This document shows positions 52,657-62,717 of a stretch of DNA of 64,000 nucleotides, one piece after another. The stretch covers positions 434,001 through 498,000 of the forward strand of contig CP002084.1 of assembly GCA_000143165.1 (NCBI GenBank), written 5' to 3'. The stretch is from Dehalogenimonas lykanthroporepellens BL-DC-9 (GTDB taxonomy: Bacteria > Chloroflexota > Dehalococcoidia > Dehalococcoidales > Dehalococcoidaceae). The notes under the pieces were generated by a model that saw only the letters and a list, made by a program, of their open reading frames with translations, did no database searches and was not told the origin of the DNA. The stretch's first letter is position 1; every line of letters starts with the position of its first letter. The position numbers and the translations under genes were made by a program.

Positions 52657-53775
52657 TTGGGCAAGATAAATGTTGCCATTATTGGCGCAGGTAATTGCGC
52701 TTCATCGTTCGTTCAGGGGGTCCAGTACTACCGTAAGGCCAAGGAGAACGAATTCGTTCCCGGCCTGATGCATGTCAATCTCGGCGGGTATCATGTCAGC
52801 GACATTGAATTCGTAGCCGCCTTTGACGTGGATAAGAACAAGGTAGGCAAGGATCTCTCCGAAGCCATCTTCACCAAACCGAACAACACCATGAAATTCT
52901 CCGATGTCCCCAATCTGGGCGTCAAGGTTGAGCGGGGCATGACTCACGACGGTCTGGGCAAGTACCTGTCCCAGATTATCGAGAAGGCTCCTGGCCCGAC
53001 CGCCGACATCGTCGGCATCCTCAAGGAAAAGAAGGTTGATGTGGTCATCAACTACCTGCCGGTCGGCTCCGAAGAAGCCACCAAATGGTATGTCGAGCAG
53101 GTGCTGGAGGCCGGTTGCGCCTTCGTCAACTGCATTCCGGTATTCATTGCCCGTGAAAAGTACTGGCAGGATCGCTTCATCAGCAAGGGCCTGCCGATTA
53201 TCGGCGACGACATCAAGAGTCAGGTTGGCGCTACCATTATTCACCGGGTGCTGACTCATACTTTCCGGGAACGCGGTGTTCGCCTGGAGCGCACCTACCA
53301 ACTCAACTTCGGCGGCAATACGGATTTCATGAACATGCTGGAGCGTGAGCGTCTGGAGAGCAAGAAGATTTCCAAGACCAACGCCGTTTCTTCACAGCTT
53401 GACTACAAGATGAATCCGGGTGATATCCATGTTGGCCCTTCCGATTACGTCCCCTGGCTGGAAGATCGTAAGTTCTGCCATATCCGTATGGAAGGCCGGG
53501 CCTTCGGCGATGTGCCCCTGAACCTGGAATGCAAGCTGGAGGTCTGGGACAGCCCCAACTCGGCGGGCGTGGTCATCGATGCCGTTCGCTGTGCCAAACT
53601 GGCCCTTGACCGTGGTCTGAAAGGTTCGCTGTTCGGGCCGTCGTCCTATTTCATGAAGTCACCGCCGGAACAGTACTCAGATGCCTCCGCTCACGACGCT
53701 ACCGAGGCTTTCATCGCCGAGTCCGTTGCCGAATTGAAAAAAGGCAAGAAAACTGACACCAAAGAGGGCTGTTAA
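52657..53775 (+). CDS. Inositol-3-phosphate synthase
   Basis: 372 residues from a TTG after AAAGGAG. NAD-binding loop [16 protein letters not shown], then [20 protein letters not shown] and [15 protein letters not shown] with the conserved catalytic lysine region, and [12 protein letters not shown]. Converts glucose-6-phosphate to inositol-3-phosphate. First of three genes for an inositol phospholipid/glycolipid pathway. Confidence 0.95.
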   Translation: MGKINVAIIGAGNCASSFVQGVQYYRKAKENEFVPGLMHVNLGGYHVSDIEFVAAFDVDKNKVGKDLSEAIFTKPNNTMKFSDVPNLGVKVERGMTHDGLGKYLSQIIEKAPGPTADIVGILKEKKVDVVINYLPVGSEEATKWYVEQVLEAGCAFVNCIPVFIAREKYWQDRFISKGLPIIGDDIKSQVGATIIHRVLTHTFRERGVRLERTYQLNFGGNTDFMNMLERERLESKKISKTNAVSSQLDYKMNPGDIHVGPSDYVPWLEDRKFCHIRMEGRAFGDVPLNLECKLEVWDSPNSAGVVIDAVRCAKLALDRGLKGSLFGPSSYFMKSPPEQYSDASAHDATEAFIAESVAELKKGKKTDTKEGC

Positions 53776-53817
53776 GCCCCAGGCCGAGCCGTTCTACGGA
53801 CGGCAGGGGAGGTGCCG

Positions 53818-54996
53818 GTGAAAATTGCCCTGGTTGCACCATACGATTTCGCCTATCATGGTGGTGTGGTTAACCATGTAACCGCACTGGAGCGGCAGCT
53901 GACTGCCCGAGGTCATCGGGTGGTGGTCATCGCTCCGGCTTCGCGTCCGATAACTGCTTTTGGCGACCGATTCGTCCATATAGGCACCCCTCGGCCAATG
54001 CCGGCTTCCGGTTCGGTAGCGCGTATCACCGTATCCGTCCGGCTGGCCAATAAAATCAAGGCTGTTCTGGCTAAAGAGCAATTCGACATCGTGCATCTGC
54101 ATGAGCCGTTCATGATCATGCTCTGCTCGGCGATACTGCGGTATTCTCACGCGACCAACATCGGCACCTTCCATGCCGCTGAGGGTAAGCCGGGTTACAA
54201 CTTGGGCTGGCCGATATCACGCTGGATATTACATCGGCGGGCTAAAAAATTGCATGGCCATATCGCCGTATCACCGGTGGCAAAGAACTATCATCACCGT
54301 TATGTTCCAGCCGAATATACCATCATTCCCAACGGCATAGACCTGAATCATTTCCGCCCGGATGTGGAACCTATCGACCGGTTCATGGACGGCAAGCTCA
54401 ATCTTCTGTTTGTCGGGCGGCTGGAAAAGCGCAAAGGCATCAAGTACCTGATAGATGCCTTCAAGAAGGTTCATAAGTTATATCCGGAAACTCGATTAAT
54501 TGTGGTCGGTCCGGGCACCAGAATGAGGCCCAAGTTCGAGAAACAGGTTCGCAACGCCCGGCTGGAGGGCGACGTTGTCTTTGTCAGCGATGTCAGTTAC
54601 GACGACCTGCCCCGATACTACCAGACAGCCGATATCTTCTGCGCCCCGGCCACCGGGCAGGAGAGCTTCGGCATTATTCTGCTGGAAGCCATGGCGGCCG
54701 GCAAGCCGATAGTGGCTTCCCGGATTTCCGGTTACGCCTCGGTATTGACCGATGAGCAGGAAGGACTGCTGGTCAAACCAAAAAATGCCGGTGAGCTGGC
54801 TAAAGCCCTCATCCGGCTGATCGCCGACCCGGCTCTGCGGGAACGTTTGGGCGCCCGGGGACTGGATACGGTTCAGAACTTCGGCTGGGACAAGGTGGCC
54901 GCCCGGGTGGAAGCCTATTACCGCCAGGTACTCGAACGCCGGGGTCTGGCCGAACAGACCGATGATACCGATACCCGGGTATTGAGTCAGGTCTGA
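53818..54996 (+). CDS. GT4-family glycosyltransferase (PimA-like)
   Basis: 392 residues. The GTG at 53818 is preferred because GGAGG ends six bases upstream; the other GTG, six bases earlier, sits inside that site. GT-B fold with YDFAYHGGVVNHVTALERQL near the start, FVGRLEKRKGIKYLI, and the nucleotide-sugar site ATGQESFGIILLEAMAAGKPIVAS (EX7E). It most resembles phosphatidylinositol mannosyltransferase PimA, which fits the flanking inositol genes. Confidence 0.88.
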   Translation: MKIALVAPYDFAYHGGVVNHVTALERQLTARGHRVVVIAPASRPITAFGDRFVHIGTPRPMPASGSVARITVSVRLANKIKAVLAKEQFDIVHLHEPFMIMLCSAILRYSHATNIGTFHAAEGKPGYNLGWPISRWILHRRAKKLHGHIAVSPVAKNYHHRYVPAEYTIIPNGIDLNHFRPDVEPIDRFMDGKLNLLFVGRLEKRKGIKYLIDAFKKVHKLYPETRLIVVGPGTRMRPKFEKQVRNARLEGDVVFVSDVSYDDLPRYYQTADIFCAPATGQESFGIILLEAMAAGKPIVASRISGYASVLTDEQEGLLVKPKNAGELAKALIRLIADPALRERLGARGLDTVQNFGWDKVAARVEAYYRQVLERRGLAEQTDDTDTRVLSQV

Positions 54997-55018
54997 CCGC
55001 CGACGGAGGGGAATTATA

Positions 55019-55603
55019 TTGAGCTTCAATGATACCCGCCGCCGTATCGGCGGTCGGATGACCGGAGGATTGTCCCGACTGCTGGCCCGAAGCGGTCTCA
55101 GTCCTAACGCGGTAACTGTCATCGGTTTCCTCATCACTGTCGCCGCGGCCTGGATAACTACCACCGGAGAATTGTTCATCGCCGGGCTGGTGGTGCTCTT
55201 TGCCGGGTTTTTCGATATGCTCGATGGGGCGCTGGCTCGGGCTACCGGCCGGGTGACCCGCTTCGGCGCTATCCTGGATGCCACACTCGACCGGCTGTCG
55301 GAAGCGGCGCTTTTCATCGGTATCATGGTTTATTACGCCCCTGACGGCAATACCGCGGCCGTTGCCCTGGCCGGGGCGACGCTGGCCGGGGCGCTGACCG
55401 TCAGTTACCTGCGCGCCCGCGCCGAGGCGACCGGTCTGGAAGGTAAGGAAGGCCTGTTCACCCGTCCGGAGCGCGTCATCACCCTGGCCGCCGGTCTGCT
55501 GACCGGCTGGCTGATACCGGCGCTCATCGTCATCTGTGTTCTGAGTTATGTGACCGTTATTCAGCGCCTGGCGAGCGCTTACCGCCAGCTTGGCGGTAAA
55601 TGA
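55019..55603 (+). CDS. CDP-alcohol phosphatidyltransferase (phosphatidylinositol-type)
   Basis: 194 residues, membrane enzyme with several helices. Signature D-x2-D-G-x2-A-R-x8-G-x3-D-x3-D is complete (DMLDGALARATGRVTRFG, AILDATLDR). Start is TTG after GGAGGGG. Located after inositol-phosphate synthase and a PimA-like transferase, so an inositol-phosphate head-group acceptor is likely. Confidence 0.92.
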   Translation: MSFNDTRRRIGGRMTGGLSRLLARSGLSPNAVTVIGFLITVAAAWITTTGELFIAGLVVLFAGFFDMLDGALARATGRVTRFGAILDATLDRLSEAALFIGIMVYYAPDGNTAAVALAGATLAGALTVSYLRARAEATGLEGKEGLFTRPERVITLAAGLLTGWLIPALIVICVLSYVTVIQRLASAYRQLGGK

Positions 55604-55691
55604 CAGCCTGCTGTAAAGGTGATAAAATGATTCCTTGGCTTTTACGGACGCCGGTGGCGGCGGCCGCAGGAGAAAATCTGGGGGGAATTCA

Positions 55692-56975
55692 ATGCCAGTA
55701 ACGGTAATCGTCGGCGCTCAGTGGGGCGACGAGGGAAAAGGAAAAGTCATCGACATGCTGGCCGAACGGGCGGACGCCGTGGTGCGTTTTTCCGGCGGCG
55801 ACAATGCCGGCCATACGGTCATGAACCCGGGCGGCACTTTCAAGTTGCACCTGATTCCATCCGGCGTTTTCTATCCTGAATGCACCTGCATCATCGGCAA
55901 CGGCGTAGTGGTCAACCCGGAAATCTTCATCAAGGAGCGGGATGAGCTAAATTCCCGTGACGTGTCCACCAGCAACGTCTTTATTTCCGATCGGGCGCAC
56001 CTGGTCTTGCCCTATCATCTGCAACTGGACGGACTGGAAGAGTCTGCCCGCGGCAAGAAATCGCTGGGCACCACCCTCCGCGGCATCGGCCCGGCTTTCG
56101 CCGACAAGGTGGCCCGTATGGGTATCCGCGCCGGCGACCTGCTGGATCCGGAGGTGCTGAGAATCCGGCTGGAGTATGTGCTGGAATATAAGAACAAGAT
56201 TCTGACCAAGCTCTACGGCGAACCGCCGGTGGATATCGAGGAGCTCTATAACCTCTGCCGCTCTTACGCTGAAGCCCTGGAATCCAATATCCGGGAAACC
56301 TCCGCCATGCTTAACGACATGGTGGACGCCGGTAAGTCAGTAATCCTGGAAGGCGCCCAGGGAGCGCTTCTGGATACCGATTTCGGTACTTATCCCTACG
56401 CTACCTCATCCTCACCGCTGGCCGCCGGGGCCTCACTGGGCGCTGGCATCGGCCCGACCCGCATCGACCGGGTGCTGGGCGTGTTCAAGTCTTACTGCTC
56501 CCGGGTCGGCGCCGGCCCTTTCCCGACCGAACTGCTGGATAAAGACGGCGACCGCATCCGCGACCTGGCTCACGAGTACGGCACCACTACCGGCCGGCCC
56601 CGCCGCATCGGCTGGTTCGACGGAGTGGCGGCGCGCTTCTCGGCCAGGATCAACGGCATGACCGATATGGCGGTGACCCGCCTGGATATCCTGGACTCAT
56701 TCGACGAGGTCAAGGTATGTACCGCTTACCAGTTGAACGGTGACATCATCAACGATTTCCCGGCCGAACCCGGACTGCTCAACAAGTGCCAGCCGGTCTA
56801 TGAGACTTTGCCCGGCTGGAAGTCGGAGACCACCGGCCTGACCAAACTGGAGAAACTGCCGAAGGAAGCCCGGGTATTCATTGAGCGCCTGGAGGAGCTG
56901 TCCGGCTGTCCGGTGGCGTATGTCTGTATCGGCCCGGTACGCGACCAGACCATCGAACTGCGCCACGTAGTCTGA
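55692..56975 (+). CDS. purA: Adenylosuccinate synthetase
   Basis: 427 residues beginning MPVTVIVGAQWGDEGKGKVID. GTP loop GDEGKGK, NAGHTVMNPGGTFKLHLIPSG, EGAQGALLDTDFGTYP and TTGRPRRIGWFD are conserved. IMP to adenylosuccinate step of AMP synthesis. GGGGGG lies about five bases before the ATG. Confidence 0.97.
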   Translation: MPVTVIVGAQWGDEGKGKVIDMLAERADAVVRFSGGDNAGHTVMNPGGTFKLHLIPSGVFYPECTCIIGNGVVVNPEIFIKERDELNSRDVSTSNVFISDRAHLVLPYHLQLDGLEESARGKKSLGTTLRGIGPAFADKVARMGIRAGDLLDPEVLRIRLEYVLEYKNKILTKLYGEPPVDIEELYNLCRSYAEALESNIRETSAMLNDMVDAGKSVILEGAQGALLDTDFGTYPYATSSSPLAAGASLGAGIGPTRIDRVLGVFKSYCSRVGAGPFPTELLDKDGDRIRDLAHEYGTTTGRPRRIGWFDGVAARFSARINGMTDMAVTRLDILDSFDEVKVCTAYQLNGDIINDFPAEPGLLNKCQPVYETLPGWKSETTGLTKLEKLPKEARVFIERLEELSGCPVAYVCIGPVRDQTIELRHVV

Positions 56976-56995
56976 CCGACCGTCTTCGGGTGGTC

Positions 56996-57619
56996 TTAGC
57001 GGACGCCCGGTTCCCGGAGCAGAAGATACATGTCGATGTCGGATTTGGGTAGTTTTTCGGTGCGAAGCAGGCGGAAACCCCAGTGACTGTACATGTCGGC
57101 GTTGCGCCGGTTCTGAGTCTCCACATAAGCCGGCAGGGCTTCCCGATCCAGTCGTTCCAGCATCGGCCGCACCAGGCGTGAAGCCAAGCCTTTATCCCGG
57201 TGCCCCGGGTCAACACCCAGTAGAGCCAGATACATGTGGCGTCCCGGTACCAGCTTGCCCCGTAATCGGGAAAAGCGGGCGTCGGAGGCGGCTTCGCGCC
57301 ACAGGGAGCGCCAGCCGAGTCGCAGAGGCAGAAACGGCCAGCCGGCCCGGAACTGCGTCAGCAGGTGGTCAGCGGCGTCCGGTCCCACCCAGACGGCCAC
57401 TGCCTCGCACTCCGGCGAGGTGACATAAGCCTCATAACCTTTGGACAACAGGGCCAGCTGAAGGTAGTACTCAAAAGAGTAGTTGAGGTTGCCCCTTTTA
57501 CCGGCATCCGGCACGAAGTACGCGGTGGACGGGTCGTCAGCGAAGGCGCGGGCCAGCGACAACGACGCCGGCTCGACCAATTCCGGGCTCAGGGGCAGAA
57601 GTCCGTCAAACCCGGTCAT
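56996..57619 (-). CDS. GNAT-family N-acetyltransferase
   Basis: 207 residues. The acetyl-CoA motif appears as LLGVDPGHRDKGLASRLVRP, followed by PAYVETQNRRNADMYSHWGF. Substrate unknown. It follows dapA by two bases on the same strand. Confidence 0.88.
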   Translation of the reverse strand: MTGFDGLLPLSPELVEPASLSLARAFADDPSTAYFVPDAGKRGNLNYSFEYYLQLALLSKGYEAYVTSPECEAVAVWVGPDAADHLLTQFRAGWPFLPLRLGWRSLWREAASDARFSRLRGKLVPGRHMYLALLGVDPGHRDKGLASRLVRPMLERLDREALPAYVETQNRRNADMYSHWGFRLLRTEKLPKSDIDMYLLLREPGVR

Positions 57620-57621
57620 GT

Positions 57622-58524
57622 TCAGCTGAGCGGCAGGTCTATTTCATAATTCTTCAATGTTTCCCGGACAAGAGCGGCTGTTTTTTCGTCCGGTTCGGTC
57701 AGCGGCAGGCGCGGCGCGCCGACCTTAAATCCGATGTGGTTCAGGGCGTACTTGACGGGAATCGGGTTGGCCACCACGAACAGGTTGTTGAAGATGGGTG
57801 TCAGATGGCGGTGTATGGCCGCGGCTTCTTCCAGATTGCCGGCGACAAAGCTTTCCATCATGCGTTTAATCTGCCGGCCGACCAGATGGGAAGCGACGCT
57901 GATGACGCCGTGGGCGCCGATAGCCATCATCGGCAGGGTGTCCGAGTCATTACCGCTCCAGACGGTGAAATCCGGGCGAATCTTGCGGGTTTCGTCGATG
58001 ATGCGGGCGATTTCCCCCAGATTGCCGGAGGCTTCCTTGGTGCCGGCGATGTTGGGGATGGCTGACAGCCGGATGGTGGTGTCCGCCGAAAGAGAGGTCA
58101 CTGTCCGGGACGGTACGTTGTACAGGATAATCGGCAGGGTGGTGGCCAGAGCGACGGCCTTGAAATGGCGGTACAGCCCCTCCTGGGTGGGTTTGTTGTA
58201 ATAAGGCACGACCAGCAGGGCGGCATCAACTCCCAGTTTCTCTGCCTTGATGGTGTTTTCTACGGCTTCAGCGGTGGAGTTGGAGCCGGTGCCGGCGATG
58301 ACCCGGGCGCGGTCGCCAACAGCCTCCTTGACGGCCATGAACAGCTCATGTTCCTCCTCCCAGGTGACGGTGGGTGATTCCCCGGTGGTGCCGGCGACGA
58401 CGATGCCGTCAGAACCGGAAGCCACCAGCCCCCGGGCCAGCTTGCGCGTCTGGTCAAAGTCGATACTGCCATCTTCCTTGAACGGCGTCACCATGGCGGT
58501 AATCAGTCTGCCCAGTTCTTTCAT
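57622..58524 (-). CDS. dapA: 4-hydroxy-tetrahydrodipicolinate synthase
   Basis: 300 residues. TIM barrel aldolase of the lysine/diaminopimelate route. TTGESPTV, YYNKPTQEGLYRHF (substrate Tyr), IILYNVPSRT and the Schiff-base Lys in NIAGTKEASG. Two bases after the asd stop. Confidence 0.97.
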   Translation of the reverse strand: MKELGRLITAMVTPFKEDGSIDFDQTRKLARGLVASGSDGIVVAGTTGESPTVTWEEEHELFMAVKEAVGDRARVIAGTGSNSTAEAVENTIKAEKLGVDAALLVVPYYNKPTQEGLYRHFKAVALATTLPIILYNVPSRTVTSLSADTTIRLSAIPNIAGTKEASGNLGEIARIIDETRKIRPDFTVWSGNDSDTLPMMAIGAHGVISVASHLVGRQIKRMMESFVAGNLEEAAAIHRHLTPIFNNLFVVANPIPVKYALNHIGFKVGAPRLPLTEPDEKTAALVRETLKNYEIDLPLS

Positions 58525-58526
58525 GG

Positions 58527-59546
58527 CTAACCTCCCAGCCAGCCGCGCCGGTGCATCTCTTCGGCGATCTGCACTGCGTTGAGCGCGGCTCCTTTTCTGA
58601 TATTATCGGCGACTACCCACATCACCAGCCCTTTCGGGTGGGATGAATCCTGCCGGATACGGCCGACCCAGGTTTCATCGGTAGAGGCGGCCATCCACGG
58701 GTGGGGGTAAAGGCTGATGGTCGGGTCATCCAGCACCCTGATTCCGGGGGCCCTGGCCAGGATATTCCGGGCTTCGTCCTCAGAGATAGGACGTTCGAAC
58801 TCTACATTGAGTGCTTCCGAATGCCCGATATAAACCGGGACCCGGACGCAGGTGGCTGAGACCGGCAAGTTCGGCAGGTGCATTATCTTGCGGGTTTCCA
58901 CCATCATCTTCCATTCCTCTCTGGTGTAGCCGGTATCCAGGAAGATATCTATCTCCGGCAGGAGATTGAAGGCTATCTGGTGTGGATAGACGTGCGGTGT
59001 CACCGCCTGACCTTCCAGCACGGTGCGTGTCTGCTCCGACAGGGCGTCGATAGCCGGGGTGCCGGAGCCCGAAACCGCCTGGTAGGTGGAGACGATCACC
59101 CGCTTGATGGGGTTGAACTTGTGAAGCGGGTTAAGGGCGACCACCATCTGTATGGTGGAGCAGTTGGGGTTGGCGATGATGCCCTTGTGATTTTGAGCAT
59201 CTTCGATGTTGACCTCAGGCACCACCAGCGGTACCCCGGCTTCCATGCGGAAAGCCGAGCTATTGTCGATGACTACGGCGCCTTTTTTGGCGGCGATGGG
59301 GGAGAAATGCCGGCTGATGTCGGCGCCGGCTGAAAAGAGGGCCACGTCAATATCCTCAAAGGAATCAGACGTGGTTTCTTCTACGGTCAGGCTCTGGCCG
59401 TTGTAATCCAGTTTGCGGCCGGCCGAGCGGTCGGAGGCCAGCAGTGACAGACGCTCCACCGGGAACCGGCGTTGCTGAAGAATCTTGATGAATTCCTGGC
59501 CCACCAACCCGGTGGCGCCGACGATGGCGACTCTTAAAGGTTTCAA
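58527..59546 (-). CDS. asd: Aspartate-semialdehyde dehydrogenase
   Basis: 339 residues from a TTG preceded by GGGAGG; upstream in-frame residues are an out-of-frame reading of dapB. NADP loop VAIVGATGLVGQEF, catalytic Cys in ANPNCSTIQMV, STYQAVSGSG and a catalytic His in CVRVPVYIGHSEALN. Feeds dapA. Confidence 0.96.
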   Translation of the reverse strand: MKPLRVAIVGATGLVGQEFIKILQQRRFPVERLSLLASDRSAGRKLDYNGQSLTVEETTSDSFEDIDVALFSAGADISRHFSPIAAKKGAVVIDNSSAFRMEAGVPLVVPEVNIEDAQNHKGIIANPNCSTIQMVVALNPLHKFNPIKRVIVSTYQAVSGSGTPAIDALSEQTRTVLEGQAVTPHVYPHQIAFNLLPEIDIFLDTGYTREEWKMMVETRKIMHLPNLPVSATCVRVPVYIGHSEALNVEFERPISEDEARNILARAPGIRVLDDPTISLYPHPWMAASTDETWVGRIRQDSSHPKGLVMWVVADNIRKGAALNAVQIAEEMHRRGWLGG

Positions 59547-59547
59547 A

Positions 59548-60348
59548 TCAGCCTCCCTGGAAATCAAGCAGTTTTTCCAGCCCGAAGATGAACTCACCCG
59601 GGCGGCCGGCGATTTCCCGTACGGCCAGCAGAACCCCGGGCATGAAGCATTCGCGGCTGGTGGTATTGTGGCGGATGGACAGGGTCTGGCCGACGGCGCC
59701 CAGGATGACCTCCTGGTCGGCCACCAGCCCTGGCAGGCGCACCGAGTGGACGGTAACGCCGTCGAACTTCTGGCCGCGAGCCGGCAGAGCGGAGTCGCCG
59801 TCGGGCGAGCGGAACGGCTTGTCGCGGTTGGCGGCCATAGCCCGAGCGGTGGCGATGGCGGTGCCGGACGGGGCGTCGGCCTTCTTTTCATGGTGGAGTT
59901 CGATGATTTCGGCCCAGTCGAAATAGCGGGCGGCGGTGCGGGCCAGTTCCATCATGACGACCGCACCCAGGGCAAAATTGGGGGCGATGAGAATGCCGAT
60001 GCCGTGTTCCCGGGCCAGCTCATCAAGGCGAGCCAGTGATTGGGGCGCCAGCCCGGTGGTGCCGATGACCAGTGAAACGCCGGCGCGGGCGGCCAGTTCG
60101 GCGGTATGGGGAACGGCCGCGGCCAGGGAAAAGTCCACCAGCACCTGAGGCCGGGTTTCCTTCAGCAGGCGGGCCAGGTCATTATCGATGGGGACTTCAG
60201 TAGCGCCTTCGGCCGGTATGACCCGCCGGCGCTGTTCCGCCTTGCTGTCGCAACCGCCGACCAGTTCCATGTCCGGCGCACCGGCTACGGCTCGCATTAC
60301 CTCCTGGCCCATCCGGCCCAGGGCTCCCTGAACGGCTACTTTTATCAT
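59548..60348 (-). CDS. dapB: 4-hydroxy-tetrahydrodipicolinate reductase
   Basis: 266 residues. NAD(P) loop KVAVQGALGRMGQEV, catalytic ELHHEKKADAPSGTA and IGTTGLAP. The asd TTG begins one base after its stop. First of dapB-asd-dapA, following the pnp terminator. Confidence 0.96.
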   Translation of the reverse strand: MIKVAVQGALGRMGQEVMRAVAGAPDMELVGGCDSKAEQRRRVIPAEGATEVPIDNDLARLLKETRPQVLVDFSLAAAVPHTAELAARAGVSLVIGTTGLAPQSLARLDELAREHGIGILIAPNFALGAVVMMELARTAARYFDWAEIIELHHEKKADAPSGTAIATARAMAANRDKPFRSPDGDSALPARGQKFDGVTVHSVRLPGLVADQEVILGAVGQTLSIRHNTTSRECFMPGVLLAVREIAGRPGEFIFGLEKLLDFQGG

Positions 60349-60377
60349 CTGTCGGTTACCTGCTTTCCGAAAAAGAA

Positions 60378-60452
60378 TAAAAAAACACGAGGCAAGCGTT
60401 ATTCCAGTTCAGTTGTCCGGTGTCCCGGCCTGGCTGGACGGCTGCCTCGTGT
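60378..60452 (-). terminator. Intrinsic terminator of the rpsO-pnp unit
   Basis: On the minus strand ACACGAGGCA (60452-60443) pairs with TGCCTCGTGT (60394-60385), enclosing further GC-rich hairpins, followed by T7. It lies just after the pnp stop and 30 bases before dapB. Confidence 0.8.
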
Positions 60453-60460
60453 TCGATAGG

Positions 60461-62662
60461 CTACCTCCTGAAACGGGGACGGTCGGACCGGTCCATGGGC
60501 GCCCCTGGCGCCGAACGCCGGAAACCACCCTGGGGCGGCGGCTGATTCCGCATGGCTTCCCGCTCTTCCTCGGTCGGCGGGGGCAGTAGCGCCCGGATGG
60601 AGAGGTTGATGCGGCCCTGGGAATCTATTTCGATGACCTTGACGGTCACGGTATCGCCGATTTTGAGGACATCTTCCACCTTGTCCACCCGGCGGTTGGC
60701 CAGTTCCGAAATATGAACCATGCCTTCCTTGCCCGGCAGGATTTCGACGAAGGCACCGAAGCTCATGATGCGGCTTACCTTGCCGGTGTAGATGCTGTCA
60801 GGCTCAATATCCTTGGTCATGCCTTCGATGATGGCGATGGCTTTCTTGGCGCTTTCGCCGTCGGAGGCGCCGATGATGACGGTGCCGTCATCTTCGATAT
60901 CGATGGTGGTTTTGGTCTCCTCGATGATGGAGCGGATGACCCGGCCGCCGGGGCCGATGACGGCGCCGATCTTGCCCGGGTCTATCTTCAGTTTGTACAT
61001 CCGCGGGGCGTAGGGAGACAGCTCGGCGCGGCTCTGGGCGATGGCTTTGTTCATAACCTCCAGAATAACCTCACGGGCGCGCCTGGCCTGAGCCAGCGTC
61101 TGCTCGATGACGGCAAAGGTTATACCCTTGAGCTTCATGTCCAGCTGGATGGCGGTGATGCCGTCACGAGTACCGGCCACCTTGAAATCCATGTCGCCAT
61201 AGTTGTCTTCCAGACCTTCGATGTCGGTCAGGGTAACGAAACGGTCCGGGTTGGTGTCATCGGTAATCAGACCGATGGAGATACCGGCTACCGGCTTCTT
61301 GATGGGAACACCGGCGTCCATCAGCGACAGGCTGGAAGCGCAGGCGCTGGCCATGGAAGTGGAGCCGTTGGAGCTGACCGCCTCCGAAACCAGACGCAGG
61401 GCGTAAGGGAACTCCGCCTCTGACGGGACGACAGGCAGTAAGGCCCGCTCCGCCAGGGCGCCGTGGCCGATTTCTCGCCGACCGGTGCCGATACGCTTGG
61501 TTTCACCCACTGAATAGGGCGGGAAGTTGTAGTGATGGATGTACCGCTTGGAAGTTTCCGGTGAGATATTATCCAGCTTCTGCTCCATCTGGAGCGAGCC
61601 GAGGGTAACGACGTTGAGAATCTGGGTCTGACCCCGGGAGAACAGGGCGGAGCCGTGAACCCGCGGCAGAACGCCGACTTCGGCGGACAGCTCACGGATT
61701 TCTTCGATGCCGCGGCCGCTGACACGTTCCTTTTTATCCAGGATGGTGGAGCGCACCAGTTGGCGGATTTTCTTGTCCCAGGCGGCCATGATATCACCGG
61801 AGTCATATTCGTCTTCATTCAGGGCTTCGAGCAGTTCGGCCTTGACCTTGTCCAGGTTTTCCTGGCGGCGGGCTTTGTCGGCCTGGTAGAAGGCTTCAGC
61901 CAGCTTGCCGTCGATGATGGAGGAAACCTTGTCCATCAGTTCCGGGTTTACTACCGGGGCCTCGATGGTCCACTTGGCCTTGCCGACGGCGGCGATGATT
62001 TCGTCCTGAATGGCGATGATTTCCTGGTTGGCCTGGTGACCGAAGCGGATGGCTTCGAACATCAGGTCTTCCGGGGCCTCATTGGCGCCGGCTTCGAGCA
62101 TGGTCACGGCAGAACGGGTGCTGGCGACAACCACGTCAAGGGTGCTGTTTTCCAGCTGGGAATGGGTGGGATTGATGACGAACTCACCGTCGATGTGACC
62201 GACACGAACCGCCGAAAGCGGGCCGTCGAAGGGCATTTCCGAAATGCCCAGGGCGCAGGAAGCGCCGATGACACCGAGGACATCGGGATCGTTTTCCTGG
62301 TCGGCGGTGAGTACGGTGACAATAATCTGGATTTCCCGGCGCCAGCTCTTGGGCAGAAGGGGCCGGAGCGGACGGTCAGCCAGACGGGCGGCCAGGGTGG
62401 CCTGTTCCGACGGGCGGCCTTCGCGGCGGATGAAACCGCCGGGGATGCGGCCGGCGGCATACATCCGCTCTTCCACATCTATGGTCAGGGGCAGGAAATC
62501 CACCCCGGGCCGGGGTTCTTTGGCGATGACCGCAGTCACCAGGACCACGGTGTCGCCGTAGCGGACGGTGACGGCGCCGTTGGCCTGTCCGGCCATCCTG
62601 CCGTTCTCGATTACGAGATTACGCCCGCCGATGGTGCGTTCAAATGTTTTAATTTCTGGCAA
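60461..62662 (-). CDS. pnp: Polyribonucleotide nucleotidyltransferase
   Basis: 733 residues: two RNase PH domains (about 1-230 and 320-550), KH domain (GKIGAVIGPGGRVIRSI) and S1 domain (YTGKVSRIMSFGAFVEILPG), then a Pro/Arg-rich tail. Phosphorolytic 3'-5' exoribonuclease. Cotranscribed with the upstream rpsO. Confidence 0.97.
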   Translation of the reverse strand: MPEIKTFERTIGGRNLVIENGRMAGQANGAVTVRYGDTVVLVTAVIAKEPRPGVDFLPLTIDVEERMYAAGRIPGGFIRREGRPSEQATLAARLADRPLRPLLPKSWRREIQIIVTVLTADQENDPDVLGVIGASCALGISEMPFDGPLSAVRVGHIDGEFVINPTHSQLENSTLDVVVASTRSAVTMLEAGANEAPEDLMFEAIRFGHQANQEIIAIQDEIIAAVGKAKWTIEAPVVNPELMDKVSSIIDGKLAEAFYQADKARRQENLDKVKAELLEALNEDEYDSGDIMAAWDKKIRQLVRSTILDKKERVSGRGIEEIRELSAEVGVLPRVHGSALFSRGQTQILNVVTLGSLQMEQKLDNISPETSKRYIHHYNFPPYSVGETKRIGTGRREIGHGALAERALLPVVPSEAEFPYALRLVSEAVSSNGSTSMASACASSLSLMDAGVPIKKPVAGISIGLITDDTNPDRFVTLTDIEGLEDNYGDMDFKVAGTRDGITAIQLDMKLKGITFAVIEQTLAQARRAREVILEVMNKAIAQSRAELSPYAPRMYKLKIDPGKIGAVIGPGGRVIRSIIEETKTTIDIEDDGTVIIGASDGESAKKAIAIIEGMTKDIEPDSIYTGKVSRIMSFGAFVEILPGKEGMVHISELANRRVDKVEDVLKIGDTVTVKVIEIDSQGRINLSIRALLPPPTEEEREAMRNQPPPQGGFRRSAPGAPMDRSDRPRFRR

Positions 62663-62717
62663 AGGACTCTCCTATAAATAATAGATGAAGCCGAAAACCG
62701 CCGAAGCGGTTTTCTAA

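Noticed and set aside
59547-59891. N-terminal extension of aspartate-semialdehyde dehydrogenase
   Set aside because: The extra 115 residues are dapB read in another frame; the TTG at 59546 has a good GGGAGG site and gives a family-like start.
61655-62677. 340-residue plus-strand frame opposite pnp
   Set aside because: Shadow of pnp produced by codon bias; no ribosome binding site or motifs.
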